NCBI GenBank assembly: GCA_017482055.1
Contig: JAFUOH010000017.1
Span: 20,094-84,093, forward strand
Direction: 5' to 3'
Source: Clostridia bacterium
Lineage (GTDB): Bacteria > Bacillota > Clostridia > Oscillospirales > CAG-272
DNA: 64,000 nt
The notes beneath the pieces were generated by a model. That model was given only the letters and a program-made list of their open reading frames with translations. It made no database searches and was not told the DNA's origin. The stretch's first letter is position 1; every line of letters starts with the position of its first letter. Both the position numbers and the translations under genes were made by a program. This document shows, in pieces, positions 1 to 8,555 of this stretch.

Positions 1-101
1 CTCCCGAGGATATCCACATCATGAAGAAGAGCGAGGTCAAGAAGGTCAACTACTTCAAGTCCGATCTCACGGAGGGCAGCGACATTGAGCAAAAAATCTA
101 A
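1..101 (+). CDS. potA: Spermidine/putrescine ABC transporter ATP-binding protein, C-terminal end (partial)
   Basis: Only the last 33 codons are inside the window (reading frame from base 3, stop TAA at 99-101). The segment alone carries no ATPase motif, so the call rests on position: it overlaps by 17 nt the permease gene of a potBCD set, where potA normally stands. The protein would be the cytoplasmic ATPase of the polyamine importer. The overlap suggests translational coupling. Confidence 0.6.
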   Translation, partial: PEDIHIMKKSEVKKVNYFKSDLTEGSDIEQKI

Positions 102-1041
102 ATACGCTGCTGTCCCATACCTTGTATGGATGGTAATATTTATCCTTGTGCCGCTCATTCTGATCGGTGTGTTCGCGTTCACCACTACCGTACAGGTGGA
201 CTCCGAGGGCAATGTGCTCACCACCGAGGAATACGACACATATGTGGCAGACCTTATCGCCGAGTACGATGAGATCGGCGAGGATTACGACATAAACGAG
301 CTGCTTGAAAACGATGATATCACCGAAAAAACCGTGTTCACGTTGGCTCACATTTTGGAGGTCAGCAAATATTCCTCCGTGCTCATCAATTCTGCGTGGC
401 TTGCACTGATCGCCACCGCGATCTGTCTTGTCATCGCATATCCACTTGCCTATATGATCTCGCGCATGCGCGAATCTCGTCAGAAGCTGGCGCTTATGCT
501 CGTTATGCTTCCCATGTGGATGAACTTCCTGCTTCGCACCTACGCATGGATGACCCTGCTTGAAAAGAACGGACTTATCAACAAGCTGTTCGGGCTCATC
601 GGTCTCGGTCCCTTTGAAATGATCAACACCCAAGGGGCGGTAGTGCTCGGCATGATCTACAACTACCTGCCCTTTATGATCCTCCCGCTCTATTCCGTCA
701 TGACCAAGATCGACAGCCGCACTATTGAGGCTGCGCAGGACCTTGGCGCAAACGGCATTCAGGTGCTGGGACGCGTCATTATCCCGCTGTCCATGCCCGG
801 CGTGGCAACGGGTATCACACAGGTATTCGTTCCGTCCATCTCCACCTTTATTATCTCCAGAATGCTGGGCGGCGGCACCAATATGCTTATCGGTGACCTT
901 ATCGACCTGCAGTTCCTGGGCAACGCCTACAACCCGAGCCTGGGTGCGGCGATATCGCTCGTGCTGATGGTATTCATCATCCTCTGCATGTCGATCACCA
1001 ATCAGCTCGACAATGAGGACATGGAAGGGGTGCTGATGTGA
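85..1041 (+). CDS. potB: Spermidine/putrescine ABC transporter permease PotB
   Basis: Inner-membrane permease of the polyamine importer. It has 318 residues, six predicted membrane segments and the EAA loop (AQDLGANGIQVLGRVIIPLS, near residue 216) that docks to the ATPase. It starts with TTG inside the end of potA; no better start is visible. The first periplasmic loop (about residues 35-85) is unusually long and acidic, with many Glu and Asp residues, which could pre-concentrate cationic polyamines on the outer face (inference). It overlaps potC by 4 nt. Confidence 0.88.
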   Translation: MSKKSKYAAVPYLVWMVIFILVPLILIGVFAFTTTVQVDSEGNVLTTEEYDTYVADLIAEYDEIGEDYDINELLENDDITEKTVFTLAHILEVSKYSSVLINSAWLALIATAICLVIAYPLAYMISRMRESRQKLALMLVMLPMWMNFLLRTYAWMTLLEKNGLINKLFGLIGLGPFEMINTQGAVVLGMIYNYLPFMILPLYSVMTKIDSRTIEAAQDLGANGIQVLGRVIIPLSMPGVATGITQVFVPSISTFIISRMLGGGTNMLIGDLIDLQFLGNAYNPSLGAAISLVLMVFIILCMSITNQLDNEDMEGVLM

Positions 1042-1838
1042 GAAAGATTACTTCGAAGCTGTATATCGCACTGGTATTCCTATTCCTCTACGCGCCTATC
1101 TTCGTGCTCATCGCATACTCCTTCAACGAGTCGAAGAGCCGTACCGTATGGACAGGCTTCACCTTTGACTGGTATGTTAAGCTGTTCAATAATGAGGTCA
1201 TCTTAAAGAGCCTCGCCAACACCCTTATCATCGCGCTTATCGCAGCGGTAGTCTCCACTATTCTCGGAACTCTCGCGGCTATCGGTATCTACAACATGAA
1301 AAAGTGGCTGCGCACCGCAATAGTCAACATTACTTATATTCCGATCATGAATTCCGAGATGGTTACGGGTGTTTCGCTGATGCTGCTTTTCGTGGCGCTG
1401 AACATCGACCTCGGCTATTTCACCCTGATCCTGGCACACATCACCTTCTGCGTGCCGTATGTTATCCTAAATGTGCTTCCGAAGCTGCGTCAGATGAACC
1501 ACAATCTTTATGATGCGGCTCTGGACCTTGGCTGTAATCCCATACAGGCATTCAGACATGTTATCGTGCCCGAGATCATGCCGGGTATCGTAACAGGCTT
1601 TCTGATGTCGCTGACCTATTCCATCGACGATTTCATCATAAGCTACTTCACAACAGGTGCAAACTCTCAGACCCTGCCCATCACCATCTACTCGATGACT
1701 CGCCGCAAGGTATCCCCCGAGGTTAACGCACTGTCTGCTATCATCTTCGTTGTAGTGCTGCTCATACTGCTTATTATGAACTTCAAGGACATCCGTGACT
1801 CTGCGCCTAAGAAGCGCAGAAAAGGAGGTGCGGCATGA
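1038..1838 (+). CDS. potC: Spermidine/putrescine ABC transporter permease PotC
   Basis: Second permease of the polyamine importer, 266 residues, six predicted membrane segments, with the EAA loop DLGCNPIQAFRHVIVPEI near residue 165. It starts in an ATGA-type overlap with potB and ends overlapping potD by 4 nt, so the four pot genes are one translationally coupled unit. The C-terminus is basic (KKRRKGG), as expected for a cytoplasmic tail. Confidence 0.9.
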   Translation: MRKITSKLYIALVFLFLYAPIFVLIAYSFNESKSRTVWTGFTFDWYVKLFNNEVILKSLANTLIIALIAAVVSTILGTLAAIGIYNMKKWLRTAIVNITYIPIMNSEMVTGVSLMLLFVALNIDLGYFTLILAHITFCVPYVILNVLPKLRQMNHNLYDAALDLGCNPIQAFRHVIVPEIMPGIVTGFLMSLTYSIDDFIISYFTTGANSQTLPITIYSMTRRKVSPEVNALSAIIFVVVLLILLIMNFKDIRDSAPKKRRKGGAA

Positions 1839-3067
1839 AAAAGCTCAGTCTCTTTTTAGCCGCCGCACTCCTGACGGCTGCAGTTTCCCCTATAGGAGTC
1901 AGCGCATCCGACACGGAGGAGCTCACCTATTCAGACAGTGTCGATTGGGATAAGTTCCGCGGTCAGAACATTACGATAAATGTCTACAACTGGGGCGAAT
2001 ACATCTCCGTGGACGACGGCACCGAAGGCGCATTCGACACCAATCGAGCATTCGAGGAGCTGACGGGTATTGACGTCAACTATACCAACTTCGCCTCCAA
2101 CGAAGAGCTGTATGCGAAGCTAAAAAACGGAGGCTCGTCCTACGACATCATCATCCCCTCCGACTACATGATCGCGAGAATGATAAACGAGAACATGCTT
2201 GAGAAGCTGGATTATTCAAACATCCCCAACTTCGAGCTACTTATCTCCGACGACTTTAAGGGAATGGACTACGACCCGAACGACGAATATTCGGTACCCT
2301 ACATGTGGGGTATGGTGGGTCTTATTTACAACACTACGCTGGTCGATCCGGAGGACGATGTTTACAGCTGGAATATCCTGTGGAACGAAAAGTACGCAGG
2401 CGACATTCTAATGTTCTCCAACTCCCGTGATGCGTTCATGATCGCCGAAAAGTATCTCGGCTACTCCATGAACACCACCGACGAGCAGGAGCTACGTCAT
2501 GCGGCGAGCGCTCTCACAGATCAAAAGCTGCTCGTACAGGCGTATGTTATGGATGAGATCTTTGATAAGATGATCGGCGGCGAGGCGGCGCTTGCGCCTT
2601 ACTACGCGGGTGACGCGCTAACCATGATCGCCGACAATCCCGAGCTTGCATACGCAGTTCCGAGGGAGGGCACCAATCTGTTCGTGGATGCCATGTGTAT
2701 CCCCAAAGGCGCTAAAAACAAGGAGGCTGCGGAGTTGTACATCAACTTCATGTGCGAGACCCTTGTGGCGCTTCGCAACTGCGAGTACATCGGTTATTCC
2801 ACCCCGCAGAAATACGTGCTCGATTATCTTGATCCCGAGCTTGCAAACGATCCCATCGCTTATCCCGATGAAGCAACGCTTGCAAACACCGAAGCTTTCA
2901 TCGCACTGCCGAACGCGACCACTCAGCTTATTGACGAGCTGTGGACATCCATCCTTACCGCGTCTGAAGCGGAGCCGTGGACTATCCCCGTCTTTCTGCT
3001 CGCCTGCCTCGGTTTATCCATCGGCATAAACGTTTACAGGCAAGTAAAAAAGAAACGCAATGTGTGA
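1835..3067 (+). CDS. potD: Spermidine/putrescine-binding protein PotD with C-terminal membrane anchor
   Basis: Extracellular substrate-binding protein of the importer (410 residues). The N-terminus is a signal peptide (MKKLSLFLAAALLTAA...SA) without a lipobox cysteine. The body has the family start INVYNWGEYI and a bilobal binding-protein length. The last 30 residues form a hydrophobic segment (IPVFLLACLGLSIGINVY) followed by a basic QVKKKRN tail, so the protein appears held by a C-terminal membrane helix instead of a lipid. Gram-positive PotD proteins are usually lipoproteins. It is the last gene of potABCD. Confidence 0.88.
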   Translation: MKKLSLFLAAALLTAAVSPIGVSASDTEELTYSDSVDWDKFRGQNITINVYNWGEYISVDDGTEGAFDTNRAFEELTGIDVNYTNFASNEELYAKLKNGGSSYDIIIPSDYMIARMINENMLEKLDYSNIPNFELLISDDFKGMDYDPNDEYSVPYMWGMVGLIYNTTLVDPEDDVYSWNILWNEKYAGDILMFSNSRDAFMIAEKYLGYSMNTTDEQELRHAASALTDQKLLVQAYVMDEIFDKMIGGEAALAPYYAGDALTMIADNPELAYAVPREGTNLFVDAMCIPKGAKNKEAAELYINFMCETLVALRNCEYIGYSTPQKYVLDYLDPELANDPIAYPDEATLANTEAFIALPNATTQLIDELWTSILTASEAEPWTIPVFLLACLGLSIGINVYRQVKKKRNV

Positions 3068-3092
3068 ATAAACGCTGATTAATAGCCATAGT

Positions 3093-3165
3093 AGGGACCG
3101 GCGTCCCGACGGTCTGTCAGGTGCGATAACCGCACCCGATACGAACTGTCGGGACGCCGGTCCCT
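3093..3165. repeat. Intergenic inverted repeat, 18-bp arms
   Basis: Arms AGGGACCGGCGTCCCGAC (3093-3110) and its exact reverse complement (3148-3165) enclose 37 nt. Each arm also holds a smaller hairpin. It lies after potD and may end its transcript, although no T-tract follows. It resembles the other short GGGACC/GGGGCG hairpin repeats scattered between genes in this window. Confidence 0.75.
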
Positions 3166-3245
3166 CCATAATCGGCACATTGCCTCATTGATTTCGCCGC
3201 AAATCGGGAAATTATTGTCTTATTATATAAGTTTTATAGCTTATT

Positions 3246-3274
3246 TTGCATTGAATTATATTACCGCATATATT
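3246..3274 (+). promoter_or_regulatory. Sigma-A-type promoter for the GH109-like gene
   Basis: TTGCAT, 17-nt spacer, TATATT, in an AT-rich stretch, about 50 nt before the start codon at 3328, which has a GAAAGGAG ribosome site. Confidence 0.6.
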
Positions 3275-3327
3275 ATAATAATTTAAGCGGATATTTTAAA
3301 CACATTTTTGAAAGGAGCAATATATAC

Positions 3328-4560
3328 ATGGAAAAAGTCAGAGTTGGCTGGGTAGGTCTCGGAGCCAGGGGCCTCGGGCTTTTAAAAATGGTGCTCAATA
3401 ATATGCCCGATGTGGACATTGTGGGAGTCTGCGACCTTTATGAGGACAGAACCGAGTGTGGACGTGCGGCAGTTGAAGAACAGCGTGGTTATTCGCCGGT
3501 CACGACAGACGATTACCGCAGACTGCTTGAACGAGACGATATTGACGCCATCATCACCCCGTCGGCATGGGAGGCGCACACGGACATCTGTATTGACTCC
3601 ATGCTTGCAGGCAAGCGTGTTGCTGTGGAGGTTGGTGGTGCTTACTCCATCGAGCAGTGCTGGGAGCTGGTACGCACCTACGAACGCACGGGCGTTCACT
3701 GCATGATGCTTGAAAACTGCTGCTACGGCAAGGAGGAAATGACCATTCTCAATATGGTCAAGAAGGGGCTTTTCGGCGAGCTCGTCCACTGCGAGGGCGG
3801 CTACCGTCATGACCTTCGCGACGAGATCGCACTCGGTAACATCAACCGCCACTACAGACTCCGTAACTACAAGAACCGCAACGGTGAGCTTTACCCCACC
3901 CACGAGCTCGGTCCTCTCGCCAAGTATCTTAACATCAATCGCGGCAACCGCATGACCATGCTCACCTCCATGTCCTCCAAAGCTGTAGGCGTACATGACT
4001 GGATAATGCGCAACAAGGGCGAGAATTTCGAAAATGCCGACCATCGCTTCACTCAGGGCGACGTCGTCACCACCTCCATCAAGTGCGCGCATGGCGAGAC
4101 CATCGTGCTTACCCACGATACCACGCTGCCCCGCGGTTACTCACGCGGCAATGTTGTCCAGGGGACACGCGGAATATGGAGCGAGGACAGGCACGGCATA
4201 CTCCTTGACGGTATGGGCGAGGGCAATTCCTGGGCGCACAAATTCACACCCATAGAGGAGTTTTACGGCGAGCATATGCATCCGCTGTGGAAGAACTATG
4301 AGGTAGTCGGCGGACACGGAGGCATGGACTATCTTGTCATGCGCGCGTTCATCGAATCGGTGAAGAACGACACCGAGCCTCCGATCGACGTATACGACAC
4401 CGCGGCTTGGATGAGCATCACAGTACTCTCGGAAAACTCCATCGCCTGCGGTTCCATGCCCGTAGCGATCCCCGATTTCACCAACGGCAAGTGGACGCAT
4501 AGGAAACCTCATGTACGCTCAAGATACTGCCTTGACGAGGTATGCGAGGATCTGTTCTGA
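3328..4560 (+). CDS. Gfo/Idh/MocA-family protein, GH109-like glycosidase
   Basis: It has 410 residues. The N-terminal Rossmann fold has GWVGLGARGLG (residues 8-18) for a dinucleotide and a conserved hydrophobic core typical of Gfo/Idh/MocA oxidoreductases. The middle region (GGYRHDLRDE, YPTHELGPLAKYLNINRGNR, SMSSKAVG, YSRGNVVQGTRGI) resembles GH109 glycosidases, which cleave alpha-N-acetylgalactosamine by a tightly bound NAD+ oxidation-elimination mechanism. There is no signal peptide, so it should act inside the cell. It is a single gene with its own promoter and a strong terminator. It could instead be an ordinary sugar dehydrogenase of the same fold. Confidence 0.75.
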   Translation: MEKVRVGWVGLGARGLGLLKMVLNNMPDVDIVGVCDLYEDRTECGRAAVEEQRGYSPVTTDDYRRLLERDDIDAIITPSAWEAHTDICIDSMLAGKRVAVEVGGAYSIEQCWELVRTYERTGVHCMMLENCCYGKEEMTILNMVKKGLFGELVHCEGGYRHDLRDEIALGNINRHYRLRNYKNRNGELYPTHELGPLAKYLNINRGNRMTMLTSMSSKAVGVHDWIMRNKGENFENADHRFTQGDVVTTSIKCAHGETIVLTHDTTLPRGYSRGNVVQGTRGIWSEDRHGILLDGMGEGNSWAHKFTPIEEFYGEHMHPLWKNYEVVGGHGGMDYLVMRAFIESVKNDTEPPIDVYDTAAWMSITVLSENSIACGSMPVAIPDFTNGKWTHRKPHVRSRYCLDEVCEDLF

Positions 4561-4574
4561 TATCTCAAGCATAA

Positions 4575-4602
4575 CAAAAGGGACTGTCTGCAGTCCCTTT
4601 TG
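4575..4602. terminator. Bidirectional terminator between convergent genes
   Basis: Perfect 12-bp stem CAAAAGGGACTG/CAGTCCCTTTTG with a TCTG loop and T/A-rich flanks on both sides. It serves the GH109-like gene (+) and ktrA (-). Confidence 0.88.
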
Positions 4603-4607
4603 CATTC

Positions 4608-5270
4608 TTATTTCGTGATCTTGTCGATCGCCTTATTCTCTCCGAGAAGCGCTACGGTCTCATTACCGATGAACGGCTTTGACGGGTCAGGGGAGATGTT
4701 CATGCTGCCCGACTCGAGGTCGCTTACCGCGAGAACGGTTACACCGTATCTGCGGCGCACATCAAGCTCGATCAGAGTCTTACCCACCCAACGCTCGGGT
4801 ACAGCTACCTCTACGATGGAATGGCTTTCGGAAAATTCGATGTATTCCAGCACATTGTTGCGGTCAAGGATGTTGACCAGCTTTTCACCCATATCACGTT
4901 CGGGGAAAACCACCATGTCCGCGCCAATCTTTTCAAGTACACGACCATGCTGTTCACTGCCCGCACGCGCTACCACCTGCTTAACGCCAAGTTCTTTTAA
5001 AAGAATGGTCGTCAGAATACTGTCATTGATGTTCTCGGCGGTCGCGACCACCGCGCAGTCATAGTCCTCGACTCCCGCGGCATGAAGCACCGCCTCATTT
5101 GTGGGATCTCCCACCACTGCATTGGTGACAGTATCACTCATTACATTCACAATATCATCGTCAATATCAATGACAAGCACCTGATGATCGGTCTTAGCAA
5201 GGTTTACGGCGAGTGTCTGTCCGAAACGACCGAGCCCAATAATACAAAAGCTGCGTTTTCTGTTTTTCAT
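4608..5270 (-). CDS. ktrA: KtrA/TrkA-type potassium uptake regulatory subunit
   Basis: Cytoplasmic RCK subunit that gates a KtrB/TrkH potassium channel in response to nucleotides. It has 220 residues: RCK_N Rossmann domain with GLGRFG (residues 11-16) and an acidic VIDID strand end, then an RCK_C (TrkA_C) domain from about residue 135. It follows the membrane subunit by 22 nt on the same strand, as in ktrBA operons. The length fits KtrA and not the double-length TrkA of Proteobacteria. Confidence 0.88.
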   Translation of the reverse strand: MKNRKRSFCIIGLGRFGQTLAVNLAKTDHQVLVIDIDDDIVNVMSDTVTNAVVGDPTNEAVLHAAGVEDYDCAVVATAENINDSILTTILLKELGVKQVVARAGSEQHGRVLEKIGADMVVFPERDMGEKLVNILDRNNVLEYIEFSESHSIVEVAVPERWVGKTLIELDVRRRYGVTVLAVSDLESGSMNISPDPSKPFIGNETVALLGENKAIDKITK

Positions 5271-5292
5271 ACCTGTTTCCTTTCTCGGAGGG

Positions 5293-6702
5293 TCATCCGA
5301 TCATCATATTTAATTCCGGATAGCTGATACAGCTGTTTTTCTGCGCACTGCGGAGCATTATCGAGTAGGTAATGGTCAGAATACCCACTCGTCCGAAGAA
5401 CATCAGCGTAATTATGGCGAAATGTGCCGCCGCCGAAAGTGTAGGCGTCAGCGACAGCGACAGTCCAACCGTCGCGATGCCCGAAAACGCCTCGTACAGC
5501 GCATCTATCACACCAACGCCCGTATTTGTCAGCGTAATTATAAGTGTCGCTGCGAATACGGCTAAAAGATCAATGCCAATAACGGTCAGCGCGCGGCTGA
5601 TAGTCTCATGGGTTATCTTGCGCTTCATCACCACAAGTTCACGGTCGCCGCGAGAGAATGCAAGCACCGCAAGAAGCAGTACACCGAATGTCCCGACCTT
5701 AATACCGCCTGCGGTTGAACCGCTTGCACCGCCCACAAACATAAGCAGCATTGATATGAGCTTCGATGATTCGGTCATAGCAGCGTTGTTTATCATATCA
5801 ACGCCTGCGGTACGGGTAGTGACAGCTTGGAACAAGCACTGAAATACCTTATCACCCACCGACATATTTCCGATGGTTGCGGGATTATTCCACTCGCACA
5901 GCATAAGAAGCAGGGTGCCGCCGACGATCAGTCCCGCGGTAATGGCAAGCACAAATTTCGAGTATACCGAAAATTGCTTGCGCTCCTTTATAAAGTTTAC
6001 AAGATCATCCCACACAATAAAACCGATACCGCCGATTATGATAAGCAGCATCACTGTGATGCCGATAATATAATTGTCCGAAAGACTCGTAAGACTTGAA
6101 AAATTTCCGCCGTAGCCGTTTGTGCCGTCAAGAACGTCAAAGCCGGCGTTGCAGAAAAATGAGATCGCATGGAATATACCGTAATATATCCCCTTTGCCC
6201 ATCCAAACAGGGGCACGAACTGCGTTGCAAGTATTACCGCGCCGACGCCCTCGACAGCGAAGGTGCCGATAACTATCCTGCGTACAAGCTGTACAGTGCC
6301 ACCAACACCCGTAAGTCCCAGAGACTGTGCCACAAGCAGGCGTTCTCTTGGCGTGATATGCCGCTTTATAAATATTGACATCATTACAGCCATTGTCATA
6401 AAACCGAGACCGCCGATCTGTATAAGGCAGATTATCACTATCTGTCCGAAAAGGCTCCAGTGTGTGCCCGTGTCCTCAACGATAAGTCCCGTTACGCATG
6501 TGGCACTCGTGGCAGTAAAAAGCGCGTTTTTAGGTGAGGTGAAGCTGCCGTCCGCCGACGATATTGGCAGAGTAAGCAGCAATGTTCCGATAAGTATGAG
6601 CGCGATAAAGCCGAAAAGGATAACCTGTGTCGGAGAGAGTCTGCGCTTGATATTCAGCTTTTTCTTAACGCGCCGAAGATGATTTCTTGATGCGTTTTTC
6701 AT
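5293..6702 (-). CDS. ktrB: KtrB/TrkH-type potassium transporter membrane subunit
   Basis: Membrane subunit of a sodium/potassium uptake system, 469 residues, with about ten hydrophobic segments and repeated pore motifs (TCVTGL near 70, NAGFD near 190, RTAGVD near 297, SGIATVGLS near 410). The basic N-terminus is followed by a TM segment near residue 27. It is transcribed just before ktrA, so the two make one potassium uptake operon. Confidence 0.88.
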   Translation of the reverse strand: MKNASRNHLRRVKKKLNIKRRLSPTQVILFGFIALILIGTLLLTLPISSADGSFTSPKNALFTATSATCVTGLIVEDTGTHWSLFGQIVIICLIQIGGLGFMTMAVMMSIFIKRHITPRERLLVAQSLGLTGVGGTVQLVRRIVIGTFAVEGVGAVILATQFVPLFGWAKGIYYGIFHAISFFCNAGFDVLDGTNGYGGNFSSLTSLSDNYIIGITVMLLIIIGGIGFIVWDDLVNFIKERKQFSVYSKFVLAITAGLIVGGTLLLMLCEWNNPATIGNMSVGDKVFQCLFQAVTTRTAGVDMINNAAMTESSKLISMLLMFVGGASGSTAGGIKVGTFGVLLLAVLAFSRGDRELVVMKRKITHETISRALTVIGIDLLAVFAATLIITLTNTGVGVIDALYEAFSGIATVGLSLSLTPTLSAAAHFAIITLMFFGRVGILTITYSIMLRSAQKNSCISYPELNMMIG

Positions 6703-6741
6703 TACATCATTCCTTTACGGTGTTTTTGTCTATGCGGTCGT

Positions 6742-7695
6742 TTATCCGACAAGCGATCTTCTATAGCGCAGACGCATGCCGTGATCGGTCATTTCACGAA
6801 CACCGTCCGGCTTAAAGCCCTGTGCTTTTGCGATGCCGCAAAGCTCATCATCCGCGGCAGGTATCCAAACCACGGCATAGCTGCAGCCTATTGACTTTAA
6901 AAAGTCCACAGCGCAGTCGGTCATATGCGTACCGATACCGCATCTTCTGTGGCTCGGAAGCACCGTCAGAGCTTTGATGTCGCCTCCGTCATAGCCCTCT
7001 TCATGTCCGCCCGCGCGCGACAGGAGCCGTATCTCACACACGCCGATAGGACGTATGCCGTCATACGCTATCAGCACGTGATGTCCCGCTTTTTCGATAG
7101 TTGTGCGGAGCAAATGCTCGGTGGTACGCATGCTGAAGTCCTGCTCCAATTTTATGATCTCATCGGTATCCTCATCTCCCGTACTCACAAATTCGGGGCG
7201 GTAGATCTCACATATATCGGCAACATCTATATACTGCGCACGTCTTATGGAGATATCCTTACCCATTCCGCCGCACAGCTCGTGCGGAAGCGAGATCACC
7301 GACAGCTTCGCCTGTATCAGAGGGAATGTAAGCTCGGTGGGCACCGTATCAAACAGCCGCACCTCTCCTATCTCGGACTCGGGCAGATCACCGAACGAGG
7401 CGATCTCCGCAACAAACAGCACGCCGTAAAGCATACTGCCGTTATCATTCACGGAATACGCACATACAGGCACGATACGGTATTGCGTAGCGCCCGTTTC
7501 CTCGTAAAGCTCCCGCTTCGCACAGTCAAGCACCGACTCGCTTCCCTCCCTGTGACCGCCGGGCATCTCCCAGGTATTAAAGCCCCGTCTGCGCACAAAC
7601 ACAAGCTTATTTTTATGCCGTGCGGCAACAAGGGATATGGTTATCTTTTCATCCACCGCCTTGTGAAGCGGCATGGTTTTTACAATAAGGCTCAT
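6742..7695 (-). CDS. Nudix hydrolase-GNAT acetyltransferase fusion
   Basis: It has 317 residues in two domains. Residues about 15-140 are Nudix, with the full box GGHREGSESVLDCAKRELYE followed by ETGA (metal-binding REXXEE). Residues about 145-315 are GNAT, with the acetyl-CoA loop around LPSHRRCGIGTHM. Nudix enzymes hydrolyse nucleoside diphosphate-linked compounds and GNAT enzymes transfer acyl groups; the joint substrate is unknown. The start overlaps the stop of the upstream GNAT gene by 4 nt, so the two are co-translated. Confidence 0.82.
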   Translation of the reverse strand: MSLIVKTMPLHKAVDEKITISLVAARHKNKLVFVRRRGFNTWEMPGGHREGSESVLDCAKRELYEETGATQYRIVPVCAYSVNDNGSMLYGVLFVAEIASFGDLPESEIGEVRLFDTVPTELTFPLIQAKLSVISLPHELCGGMGKDISIRRAQYIDVADICEIYRPEFVSTGDEDTDEIIKLEQDFSMRTTEHLLRTTIEKAGHHVLIAYDGIRPIGVCEIRLLSRAGGHEEGYDGGDIKALTVLPSHRRCGIGTHMTDCAVDFLKSIGCSYAVVWIPAADDELCGIAKAQGFKPDGVREMTDHGMRLRYRRSLVG

Positions 7696-8189
7696 GGATT
7701 AAGTTCCTTTCGGTAATAGAGAACAGGGATGTTATCATCGGGCTCCCACGTCACATACTCGGTAAAGCCCCAATGAAAATATATGGAAATATTGCGCACC
7801 TTGTCGGCTTCAACACCTATTGTCAACGCGGACAGGCGCAGTGTGCGTGCATGCGCCTCGATACGATGCACCAGCTTTGAAATGTGGCCGTCTCCGCGGT
7901 ATTCGCGGTCGATGCGCAGTGCATTTATATTGCCGACGCTTATACTGTCTGCAAGTGTGAGTCTGCCGCCGACGGCACCGCATTCGGGAGAAATCAAAAG
8001 TGTGCCCTGTCCTACAGGCTCACCGTCCGCAGTAACAACAAATGTAACAGCGCGTCCGGTCCTGTTGTAATTTATGTATTCCTCGCGCCAGCGTACCCAG
8101 CGCTCGTCACCCTCGTTTGCGGCAATATCCTTTTCCCAGATACGCTCAAGCTCTGCGGGAGTTGCTTTGTGATAAGAAAATTCGGGCAT
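7692..8189 (-). CDS. GNAT family N-acetyltransferase
   Basis: 165 residues. I chose the ATG at 8189 because AAAGGAGA stands directly before it; a start 48 nt upstream has no such site. The fold signs are a central strand before YRGDGHISKLVHRIEAHA (acetyl-CoA pyrophosphate loop, near residue 105) and a C-terminal FHWGFTEY segment. The substrate cannot be read from sequence. It is the first gene of a two-gene operon with the Nudix-GNAT fusion. Confidence 0.82.
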   Translation of the reverse strand: MPEFSYHKATPAELERIWEKDIAANEGDERWVRWREEYINYNRTGRAVTFVVTADGEPVGQGTLLISPECGAVGGRLTLADSISVGNINALRIDREYRGDGHISKLVHRIEAHARTLRLSALTIGVEADKVRNISIYFHWGFTEYVTWEPDDNIPVLYYRKELNP

Positions 8190-8555
8190 ATGCTCTCCTT
8201 TGACAAGATTGTTAAAAAACCTTCGAAACAATGGCATATACGAATAGCCACATTATATTATACCGCAAAAGAACGGTACTGTCAAGGTACACGGCAACAT
8301 TTTAAGGCATAGTGATGTTAGATCCGCTTGAATTTGTCAGGATACGGTTATAAAGGGGAAATCCGGCGGATGTTTTATGCTCCAAAGCCACATGCTGTAA
8401 AATTTGTACAATCAACTGAGAAAAAAACTTAAATAAATTTTCAAAAATGTTCTTTTATTTTAGTTGATTATATGATATAATATAATAAGTGCTTTAAAAT
8501 GCACGAAAAATGTCAAACCATGAAGCCGCGGCTTCAAAAACACGCAAACATAAAT
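8190..8555. other. Intergenic region before the oxidoreductase cluster
   Basis: No gene seen. It becomes AT-rich from about 8390 and holds a TATAAT box (8476-8481) without a good -35 box, so the promoter is only tentative. Two small palindromes follow: GTGC...GCAC near 8490-8505, and GAAGCCGCGGCTTC at 8522-8535, just before the ATPase start. The second could be an operator or a short leader hairpin. Confidence 0.5.
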
